A stretch of 5,044 bases of DNA from Caulobacteraceae bacterium (GTDB taxonomy: Bacteria; Pseudomonadota; Alphaproteobacteria; Caulobacterales; Caulobacteraceae). The stretch lies in NCBI GenBank assembly GCA_947479185.1, contig CANJYY010000237.1, positions 1 through 5,044 of the forward strand. The letters run 5' to 3'. Below the pieces are notes generated by a model. That model was given only the letters and a program-made list of their open reading frames with translations. It was not told where the DNA came from and ran no database searches. A program made the position numbers and the translations under genes. This document shows, in pieces, positions 1 through 5,044 of this stretch; position 1 is the first letter of the stretch, and each line of letters starts with the position of its first letter.

Positions 1-170
1 ACCTTGCCCAGTTCCCCGAGGCCGATGTCCGCCGAGGGATGGCCGAGCGTGCCGTCGTCGGCGAAGCCGCGCAGGCGCACGACGAAATAGGACCGGCCCG
101 TGCGGCGGCAGCGTTCGGCGATTTCAGCCGGCAGGCCCCCGCCCCCGGCGATGATCCCGAGCTTCTTCAC
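1..170 (-). CDS. lpxI: UDP-2,3-diacylglucosamine pyrophosphatase LpxI (3' end outside window)
   Basis: LpxI hydrolyses UDP-2,3-diacylglucosamine to lipid X (2,3-diacylglucosamine 1-phosphate) and UMP, the step done by the unrelated LpxH in E. coli. Only the first 56 codons are present. They read KKLGIIAGGGGLPAEIAERC, then a GRSYFVVRLRGFADD segment, HPSADIGLGELGK and the window edge. The glycine-rich IAGGGGLP followed by the GFAD and IG-LG-GK elements is the N-terminal signature of the LpxI (former DUF1009) family, characterised in Caulobacter crescentus. Family members are usually about 270-280 residues, so about four fifths, including the catalytic C-terminal domain, lies outside. The GTG at 170 is 2 bases after the lpxA stop; a TTG at 176 overlapping that stop as TTGA is a less likely alternative. 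No good ribosome binding site is seen, which suggests coupling to lpxA. In related genomes lpxB often follows; it cannot be seen here. Confidence 0.92.
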   Translation of the reverse strand, partial: MKKLGIIAGGGGLPAEIAERCRRTGRSYFVVRLRGFADDGTLGHPSADIGLGELGK

Positions 171-172
171 GC

Positions 173-967
173 TCAAAACTCGCGTTCCGGCAGGCACAGC
201 GGCCGGGTGGCGTCGTCGCGGATGAAGGCGACGATCTCCATGATCTCGGGCACGTCCGGATAGGTCTCGGTGACGTCCTCGAGCCGCTCCTGGAACGTGC
301 CCTCGTCGGCGAACAGCAGGCGGTAGGCGGCGCGCAGCGTGGCGATCTGTTCACGGGTGAAGTTGCGCCGCTTGAGACCGATGAGGTTCAGCCCCTCGAG
401 GTGGGCGTGGTTGCCCCAGACCGAGCCGTAAGGGATCACGTCCTTGGTGACGATGCCGCCGCCGCCGACGAAGGCGTAGCGGCCGATGCGGGTGAACTGG
501 TGGATCGCCGCCAGGCCGCCGAGGAAGACGAAGTCGTTGACCGTCACATGGCCGCCGACCGCGACGCTGGGGGCCATGGTGACCTTGTCGCCGATGACGC
601 AGTCGTGGCCGACATGGACGCTGACCATGAACAGGCCGTCCGCGCCGATGGTCGTCACGCCGCGACCACCCGCCGTGCCGGCGTGAACGGTGGCGTGTTC
701 GCGGAAGACGTTTCGCGGGCCGACGACCACGCGGGTCGGTTCGCCCTTGTGCGCCGAATGCTGCGGCGGTCCGCCGAGGCAGGCGAACGGGTGCAGGACG
801 CAATCCTCGCCGACCTCGGTGACGCCCTCGATGATGGCGTGCGACAGCAGCTTGACGCCCCTGTGCAGGGTCGCGCCGGGGCCGACCAGGCAGTAGGGGC
901 CGATCTCGACGCTGGGATCGACCTGGGCGGCCTTGTCGACGATGGCCGTGGGGTGGATCTTCGTCAC
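173..967 (-). CDS. lpxA: UDP-N-acetylglucosamine (or diamino analogue) acyltransferase LpxA
   Basis: LpxA starts lipid A synthesis by moving a 3-hydroxyacyl chain from ACP to position 3 of the UDP-sugar, in the cytoplasm as a trimer. From the GTG at 967 it has 264 residues (262 in E. coli) and begins [13 protein letters not shown], the standard family opening. Hexapeptide beta-helix repeats fill about 1-185, followed by the C-terminal helical domain with [10 protein letters not shown] (197-206). By recalled alignment to E. coli, His121 in HVGHDC is the catalytic base (His125); His118, His140, His156 and His187 are also kept; Gly169 sits at the chain-length position Gly173. His70 and Ala72 replace Asp74 and Lys76 of E. 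coli, which may bear on the sugar accepted. An ATG at 1003 in the same frame would add 12 residues without family match and overlap fabZ by 40 bases, so the GTG overlapping the fabZ stop as GTGA is preferred. The upstream GGCGGA is a weak ribosome binding site. Confidence 0.96.
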   Translation of the reverse strand: MTKIHPTAIVDKAAQVDPSVEIGPYCLVGPGATLHRGVKLLSHAIIEGVTEVGEDCVLHPFACLGGPPQHSAHKGEPTRVVVGPRNVFREHATVHAGTAGGRGVTTIGADGLFMVSVHVGHDCVIGDKVTMAPSVAVGGHVTVNDFVFLGGLAAIHQFTRIGRYAFVGGGGIVTKDVIPYGSVWGNHAHLEGLNLIGLKRRNFTREQIATLRAAYRLLFADEGTFQERLEDVTETYPDVPEIMEIVAFIRDDATRPLCLPEREF

Positions 968-1431
968 TGGGGGTTGTCCGCCTTCATGGCCGAGAACTCG
1001 CACTCCGCGGCCAGCTTGCCGTTGACCAGCGCACGGCCCTTGAACTTGACCACCGGCGCACGGATCTTGACCACATCAACATGCAGCTTGAGCACGTCGC
1101 CGGGCCGCACCGGCAGGCGGAAGCGGGCGCCGTCGACCGACATGAAGAAGATCGTCGTCTTGCTGATGTCGATGTCCCAGGTCTTGGACATCAGCAGCGC
1201 GCCGACCTGGGCCAGGGCCTCGACGACCAGCACGCCGGGCATGACCGGATTGCCCGGGAAGTGGCCCGGGAAGAACGGCTCGTTGATCGTCACGCACTTG
1301 ATGCCGACCAGCGACTCGCTCGGCCGGTACGCTTCGGCGCGGTCGACCAGCAGGAACGGATAGCGGTGCGGCAGACGCGCGAGCACCTCGCCGATCTCGA
1401 TCGTCGGCAGGGCGGTTTCGCCATCACTCAT
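964..1431 (-). CDS. fabZ: 3-hydroxyacyl-[acyl-carrier-protein] dehydratase FabZ
   Basis: FabZ removes water from 3-hydroxyacyl-ACP to give trans-2-enoyl-ACP in type II fatty acid elongation, in the cytoplasm. The 155-residue product has the single hot-dog fold and usual length of the family (151 in E. coli). Visible motifs are [12 protein letters not shown] (20-31) and the active-site segment [14 protein letters not shown] (53-66), with catalytic His57 and, further on, Glu71 in VVEALAQ. Nothing expected is missing. The ATG overlaps the lpxD stop as ATGA (1431-1428), and AAGGA at 1442-1438 lies 6 bases upstream. The TGA stop overlaps the lpxA GTG as GTGA (967-964), so all three genes are probably translated as a coupled unit. 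FabZ competes with LpxA and LpxD for the same 3-hydroxyacyl-ACP pool, so co-expression may help balance phospholipid against lipid A; that link is inference from known E. coli physiology. Confidence 0.97.
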   Translation of the reverse strand: MSDGETALPTIEIGEVLARLPHRYPFLLVDRAEAYRPSESLVGIKCVTINEPFFPGHFPGNPVMPGVLVVEALAQVGALLMSKTWDIDISKTTIFFMSVDGARFRLPVRPGDVLKLHVDVVKIRAPVVKFKGRALVNGKLAAECEFSAMKADNPQ

Positions 1432-2450
1432 GGCCGGTCCTTCTTCTTTTCCTTGGCCATGCGCGACAGCATCGCCGTCTCTCGCAGCCAGTTCCTGATC
1501 GGCTGGGCCGGCGTGCCGCCCCAGGTTTCGCCGGCCGGAATGTCACGGAAGACCCCGCCGCCGGCGGCGACCTGCGCGCCATCGCCGATGGTCACGTGGT
1601 CGGCGACGCCGGCGCGGCCGCCAAAGGCGCATCCGTCGCCGATCGTGACGCTGCCGGAGATGCCCGTGAATCCGGCCATGACGCAGTTGCGCCCAACCCG
1701 GACGTTGTGGGCGATGTGCACCATGTTGTCGAGTTTGGTGTTCTCGCCGAGCACCGTATCGTCAAAGGCGCCCCGATCGATGCAGCTGTTGGCGCCGATG
1801 GTCACGCCGTCCTGCAGGATCACCCGGCCCAGCTGCGGCACATCGATGACGCCGCCGGCGGCGCCGGTGGCGCCGAAACCAGCCTCGCCGATGCGCACGC
1901 CGGCGTAGACACGCACCCGGTCACCGAGAAGGGCGAAGGTCACGGTGGCGTTGGGGCCGATCTCGCAGTCGCGGCCAATGGCGACGCCGGGACCGACCAC
2001 CGCCCCCGGCGCGAGCCGGGTCCCGCGACCAATCTTCGCGCCGGCGCCGATGGTGACGTTCGGCGCGACCAGCACGCCGTCTTCCAGATCAGCATCCGGA
2101 TGAATGTTCGTCGCGCCGTAGTCGTGGCCTCGCGGCGCGTGCAGCGCGGCGGCGGCCATGGCCCAGGCGGCCTGCGGCCGGGGCGTCACCAGGGCGACGC
2201 AGGTCGCGGGAACCTCGGCGACGTGCGCGTCCTGGACAAAACAGGCGCCCGCCCCGGTCGACCGAAGCGCCGCGAGCAGTTTCCTGTCGGTCAGAAAGGC
2301 GATGTCGGCGGGGCCGGCCCTGTCCAGGGGGGCCGCGCCGACAATCGACAGGTCGGAGGCGTCAGACCGGGCCGGAACGGCTCCGGTCACACGCACCAGG
2401 TCCCCCACGGACAGGGGGCCCAGGCTCAGGTAGAATCGCGGGTCCGGCAT
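1428..2450 (-). CDS. lpxD: UDP-3-O-(3-hydroxyacyl)glucosamine N-acyltransferase LpxD
   Basis: LpxD transfers a 3-hydroxyacyl chain from acyl-ACP to the 2-amino group of UDP-3-O-acylglucosamine, the third step of lipid A synthesis, in the cytoplasm as a homotrimer. From the ATG at 2450 the product has 340 residues, matching the family (341 in E. coli). Residues 1 to about 103 are the uridine-binding N-terminal domain ([10 protein letters not shown], then [10 protein letters not shown]). About 114-310 is a left-handed parallel beta-helix built from hexapeptide repeats such as VTIGAG and VTIGDG. The region NMVHIAHNV holds His248, aligned with catalytic His239 of E. coli, and His285 in ADHVTIGDG fits the second conserved His. 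The frame stays open upstream to an ATG at 2543, but that start would overlap skp and add 31 Arg/Pro-rich residues without family resemblance. The ATG at 2450 has GAGGA just ahead and gives the expected length. The lysine-rich C-terminus (KEKKKDRP) is encoded by bases that also carry the fabZ ribosome binding site. The stop overlaps fabZ as ATGA. Confidence 0.97.
   Translation of the reverse strand: MPDPRFYLSLGPLSVGDLVRVTGAVPARSDASDLSIVGAAPLDRAGPADIAFLTDRKLLAALRSTGAGACFVQDAHVAEVPATCVALVTPRPQAAWAMAAAALHAPRGHDYGATNIHPDADLEDGVLVAPNVTIGAGAKIGRGTRLAPGAVVGPGVAIGRDCEIGPNATVTFALLGDRVRVYAGVRIGEAGFGATGAAGGVIDVPQLGRVILQDGVTIGANSCIDRGAFDDTVLGENTKLDNMVHIAHNVRVGRNCVMAGFTGISGSVTIGDGCAFGGRAGVADHVTIGDGAQVAAGGGVFRDIPAGETWGGTPAQPIRNWLRETAMLSRMAKEKKKDRP
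1438..1442 (-). promoter_or_regulatory. Ribosome binding site of fabZ inside the end of lpxD
   Basis: AAGGA, within the longer purine run AAGAAGGA, lies 6 bases ahead of the fabZ ATG (1431). The same bases encode the Lys-Lys-Asp near the LpxD C-terminus, so they serve both as coding sequence and as initiation signal. This is the best ribosome binding site in the window. Confidence 0.75.
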
Positions 2451-2454
2451 GAAT

Positions 2455-2459
2455 TCCTC
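2455..2459 (-). promoter_or_regulatory. Ribosome binding site that sets the lpxD start
   Basis: GAGGA on the minus strand lies 4 bases before the ATG at 2450, a short but usable spacing. It supports this start over the in-frame ATG at 2543, which sits inside skp. The site overlaps the downstream arm of a possible 5-base-pair hairpin. Confidence 0.7.
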
Positions 2460-2482
2460 GCACAGACCCGCGATAAGGCGAG
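2457..2482 (-). other. Possible weak hairpin in the skp-lpxD gap
   Basis: On the minus strand CTCGC (2482-2478) can pair with GCGAG (2461-2457), giving a 5-base-pair stem with a 16-base loop. The second arm covers most of the lpxD ribosome binding site. No run of T follows, so it does not look like a terminator. The stem is short and could be chance in GC-rich DNA. Confidence 0.25.
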
Positions 2483-2487
2483 TCGGT

Positions 2488-3141
2488 CTAGTTCGCGCGC
2501 GGCGCGGCCGGGGCGCCGGCGGGCGGCGTGTCCATGCGCTCACGGTTGAAGGTGAACGTCTTGATCTTGGCGTTCAGGCCCGTCACCACCTGGGGGGTGA
2601 TGTCCATGGCCGGGTTGCCGAGCAGGACGCCGTCGCCGATCAGGAGCGAGCAGTTGCGCGCCTGATAGACGCCGACCGCGATCGGATCCAGTTCCTGCAG
2701 CACGCGCAGCAGCGCCTTGCGTTCGGTCTGCTGGACCTCGGCCTGACGCAGCTGCTGCTTGCGCTTGAAGGCGTTGAACCGGACCTGCAGGTTGGCCGCG
2801 CGGGCTTCCAGCGCGTCCGTCGGACCGGCGGCGCGGGCCGTGTCGATCGCCTTGGCTTCGTTCTTGATCGCCGTGTCTTCGGTGGTCAGCTCGGCGTTCA
2901 CCTCGGTGATGATCTGCTGCATGCGGGCGGCGACGTACTTGCCGACTTCCGACGCCTGAACGGCCTGGTCGCCGTTGTAGGTGCAGACACCCGGCAGGGC
3001 CGGACCATGCTTGATGGCGGGCGCGGCGGCCAGCGGAGCGGCGGCCGGACGCGCCGGAGGCGTCTGGGCCGCGACGGCCGAGGCGAAGGCGAGAGCTGCG
3101 GCCGCGCCGGCCGCGACCGCGAAGGTCTTGTTGAAGTGCAT
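2488..3141 (-). CDS. skp: Periplasmic chaperone Skp/OmpH family
   Basis: Skp is a periplasmic holdase that binds unfolded outer-membrane proteins after Sec export and keeps them soluble until BamA takes them. The 217-residue product starts with a clear Sec signal: Lys5, an Ala-rich hydrophobic stretch (about 6-24) and likely cleavage after VAA at residue 25. Residues 26-50 are Pro/Ala-rich. The OmpH core runs from about 51 to 200: a first strand near GVCTYN, long charged helices at about 64-150 that would form the coiled-coil tentacles, then [12 protein letters not shown] and the family end motif [11 protein letters not shown] (180-190). A second Pro/Ala-rich tail covers 203-217. E. coli Skp has 161 residues, so these tails explain much of the extra length. 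Cys53 and Cys164 are the only cysteines. The ATG lies 5 bases after the bamA stop, with only a weak AAGG (3156-3153) 11 bases upstream, so translation may depend on coupling to bamA. The family call rests on signal, helix pattern, end motif and position after bamA. Confidence 0.9.
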   Translation of the reverse strand: MHFNKTFAVAAGAAAALAFASAVAAQTPPARPAAAPLAAAPAIKHGPALPGVCTYNGDQAVQASEVGKYVAARMQQIITEVNAELTTEDTAIKNEAKAIDTARAAGPTDALEARAANLQVRFNAFKRKQQLRQAEVQQTERKALLRVLQELDPIAVGVYQARNCSLLIGDGVLLGNPAMDITPQVVTGLNAKIKTFTFNRERMDTPPAGAPAAPRAN

Positions 3142-3146
3142 GGAGT

Positions 3147-5044
3147 CTAGAACCTTGTGGAGGTTGAGAAGCGGAAGGTTTCCGTCTTGTCGTACTCTTC
3201 TTTGGCCAGAATTTGGCTAAAGTCGAAGCGGATCGGACCCATCGGCGAGCGCCAGAAGATCGACAGGCCGGCCGAAGCCCGGATGCCGAGATCATCCTTG
3301 ATGCAGGGCGTGACGGTCGTCGGCGACGTGTCGCAGTCGATGATCTGGCCGAGGCGGTCGCGCTGGTCGGCGTCGTCGAGCAGGCCGACGGTGCCGAAGT
3401 CGCTGAACACGGCGGCCTTGATGCCGTACTGCTCGGGCAGGAACGTGGGCACCGACAGCTCGAGTGAGCCGATCGCGTACAGCTTGCCGCCGAGCGCGTC
3501 GGTGCGGCCGAACGAGGTGTCACGCGGGCCGATGCCGGCGACCTCGAAGCCGCGGAAGCTGTTGCCGCCCTTGTAGAAGCGGTCGTTGATGCGGACGTCG
3601 TCACCGCTCCAGCCGTCGATGTAGCCGAACGATGCGGTGGCGCTGAGGACGAAGTCCTTGTTGAAGCCGTGGTACCAGCCGCTGTTGGCCTCGGTCTTGA
3701 GGTAGTTCACGTCGCCGCCGACGCCGGCCAGATCCTGGTTCAGCTCGACGAAGTAGCCGCGCGTCGGCTTGACCGCGTCGTTGCGACGATCCAGCCGGAC
3801 CGTGTAGCCGACCAGCGACGTGACGTTCGATCCGCGCTGGGCGCAGAGCGACGGCGAGACCAGTTCCTGGCCGACGACGCAGAGCGAGTCGTCCACCACC
3901 ACGTCATCGGTCCGCAGCGTGTAGCGCAGCCCCATCGAGGCGTTGGCCGTCAGCGGGAAGCCGAGGCGCAGGCCCATGCCGGTCGAGCGCGTATCGAAGG
4001 CGGTCTGCTGGCTGAAGTCGTAGCGGTAGGAATAGAGATCCACCCCCGCCCGCAGGTCGCGGCCGAGGAAGCGGGGCTCGGTGAACGAGAAGTCGATCTG
4101 CTGGCGCAGCGAACCGACCGAGACGCGCGCCCGGACGTTCTGGCCGCGGCCGCGGAAGTTCCGCTCGCTGACGCCGAGATCGAGGATCAGCTGGTCGACC
4201 GAGCTGTAGCCGGCGCTGAACGAGAGTTCGCCGGTCGGCTGCTCCTCGACCGTGACCCGCAGGGCCGTCCGGTCGGGAATGCCGCTCGGCACTTCCTCGA
4301 TGTTCACGTCCTTGAAGAAGCCCAGACCGCGGATCTGCTGCCTCGAACGATCGACCAGCACGCGGTTGTAGGCGTCGCCTTCGGTGACGTTCATCTCGCG
4401 GCGGATAACCGAGTCGAGCGTACGCGTGTTGCCGATGATGTCGATGCGATCGATGTAGACGCGCGGGCCTTCCTTGACCTGGAAGACGACGTCGACGGTG
4501 TGGGTCTCGCGATTGGGAATGTAGCGCGGGCGGACGTCGACGAAGGCGAACCCGGCGGCGCCGGCCGCGAAGGTCAGCGAATCCGTCGCCTGCTCGATCA
4601 ACTCGTCCTCATAGACCTCGCCCGAGCGGATCGGCAGCAGCTGCTGCAGGACCGTGCCGTCGAGCTTCTTGAGCTCGGTCTCGACCGTCAGCTTGCCGAA
4701 CTTGTACTTCTCGCCCTCCTCGATCGTGTAGGTGACGACGAAGCCGTTCTGCTCGGGCGACAGCTCGGCCACGGCCGAGATGATGCGGAAGTCGTAGTAG
4801 CCCTTGTTCCGGTAGAACTTGCGCAGCTGTTCCTTGTCGTACTCGATCCGGTCGGGGTCGTAGTTGTCGTTGTTCGACAGGAACTTGTACCAGTGGGACT
4901 CCTCGGTGACGATCACGTCGGCCAGATCGCCGTCGGAGAAGGCCACGTTGCCGAGGATATTGATGTCCAGGACGCCGCTCTTGGGCCCTTCGTTGATCTC
5001 GAAGATCAGGTCGATGCGCTTCTGCGGCAGCTCGACGACCTTGG
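3147..5044 (-). CDS. bamA: Outer-membrane protein assembly factor BamA (5' end outside window)
   Basis: BamA is the core of the BAM complex, which folds and inserts beta-barrel proteins into the outer membrane. The frame is open from the window edge to a TAG at 3149-3147 and gives 631 residues; the start, signal peptide and first POTRA domains lie beyond base 5044. In fragment numbering, residues 1-22 are the end of POTRA 2 (RIDLIFEINEGP), about 24-112 POTRA 3, 113-193 POTRA 4 and 195-270 POTRA 5 (IDIIGNTRT, then GLGFFKDV). The rest is the 16-strand barrel (Omp85 family), with the loop-6 signature FRGF at 496-499 (bases 3557-3546) followed by GIGPRD. The protein ends in Phe after FRFSTSTRF, a typical C-terminal beta-signal. 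E. coli BamA has 810 residues, so roughly the last three quarters are here. Two cysteine pairs (388/400 and 570/580) lie in predicted surface loops. A GTG at 4946 is an internal Val codon inside POTRA 3, not a start. Identification is very secure. Confidence 0.97.
   Translation of the reverse strand, partial: KVVELPQKRIDLIFEINEGPKSGVLDINILGNVAFSDGDLADVIVTEESHWYKFLSNNDNYDPDRIEYDKEQLRKFYRNKGYYDFRIISAVAELSPEQNGFVVTYTIEEGEKYKFGKLTVETELKKLDGTVLQQLLPIRSGEVYEDELIEQATDSLTFAAGAAGFAFVDVRPRYIPNRETHTVDVVFQVKEGPRVYIDRIDIIGNTRTLDSVIRREMNVTEGDAYNRVLVDRSRQQIRGLGFFKDVNIEEVPSGIPDRTALRVTVEEQPTGELSFSAGYSSVDQLILDLGVSERNFRGRGQNVRARVSVGSLRQQIDFSFTEPRFLGRDLRAGVDLYSYRYDFSQQTAFDTRSTGMGLRLGFPLTANASMGLRYTLRTDDVVVDDSLCVVGQELVSPSLCAQRGSNVTSLVGYTVRLDRRNDAVKPTRGYFVELNQDLAGVGGDVNYLKTEANSGWYHGFNKDFVLSATASFGYIDGWSGDDVRINDRFYKGGNSFRGFEVAGIGPRDTSFGRTDALGGKLYAIGSLELSVPTFLPEQYGIKAAVFSDFGTVGLLDDADQRDRLGQIIDCDTSPTTVTPCIKDDLGIRASAGLSIFWRSPMGPIRFDFSQILAKEEYDKTETFRFSTSTRF

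Noticed and set aside
401..1363. Long open frame on the plus strand, about 320 codons
   Set aside because: It is antisense to lpxA and fabZ, is rich in Asp, Ala, Val and Arg as expected for the reverse frame of GC-rich coding DNA, and shows no family motif.
1584..1806. Exact 13-base direct repeat (gccgatggtcacg at 1584 and 1794, near copy at 2046)
   Set aside because: Each copy encodes the VTIG part of a hexapeptide repeat in LpxD, so protein structure and codon bias explain it; similar strings occur in lpxA.
2448..2543. Longer LpxD beginning at the ATG at 2543
   Set aside because: The 31 extra residues are Arg/Pro-rich, overlap the end of skp and do not resemble LpxD; the ATG at 2450 has a ribosome binding site and gives the normal length.
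1596..2549. Long open frame on the plus strand opposite lpxD, about 317 codons
   Set aside because: It mirrors the lpxD hexapeptide repeats, giving a Gly/Ala/Asp/Arg-rich product with no recognisable domain.
3142..3156. TCTAGA and a possible regulatory site at the bamA-skp junction
   Set aside because: It is just the bamA stop codon with neighbouring bases; there is no inverted repeat with a T run and no promoter-like pair of boxes.
2540..3604. Long open frame on the minus strand across the bamA-skp junction
   Set aside because: The product is a Ser/Arg/Ala-rich shadow in another frame of two well-supported genes.
4944..4946. GTG that could be read as a start for the bamA fragment
   Set aside because: The frame continues open to the window edge with good BamA sequence (RIDLIFEINEGP), so this GTG is an internal Val codon in POTRA 3.

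Overview
This window is a GC-rich (about two thirds G+C by eye), gene-dense stretch of an alphaproteobacterial chromosome. Every gene lies on the minus strand, so transcription runs from base 5044 towards base 1. The order is bamA (5' end missing) - skp/ompH - lpxD - fabZ - lpxA - lpxI (3' end missing). Using LpxI rather than LpxH, together with the LpxI and LpxA sequence style, points to Alphaproteobacteria. Caulobacterales (Caulobacter, Brevundimonas, Phenylobacterium) is the best guess, but the genus cannot be fixed by eye.

Layout: 5044-3147 encodes the end of POTRA 2, POTRA 3-5 and the whole beta-barrel of BamA. After 5 bases comes skp (3141-2488), a secreted periplasmic chaperone. A 37-base gap, the largest in the window, separates it from lpxD (2450-1428). 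The lpxD stop overlaps the fabZ start (ATGA), the fabZ stop overlaps the lpxA start (GTGA), and lpxA is followed 2 bases later by the GTG start of lpxI, which runs off the window at base 1. No RNA gene, mobile element, CRISPR array, factor-independent terminator or convincing internal promoter is visible. The window is probably the middle of one long operon.

The genes jointly build the outer membrane. LpxA and LpxD add the primary hydroxyacyl chains of lipid A and LpxI makes lipid X. FabZ draws on the same hydroxyacyl-ACP pool for phospholipid fatty acids. Skp escorts unfolded outer-membrane proteins to BamA, which folds them into the membrane.

This is a conserved housekeeping cluster and I see no new biological system in it. 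The points worth checking are small: paired cysteines in Skp and in two predicted BamA surface loops, Pro/Ala-rich tails on Skp, LpxA substitutions at positions that contact substrate in E. coli, and a possible hairpin over the lpxD ribosome binding site.
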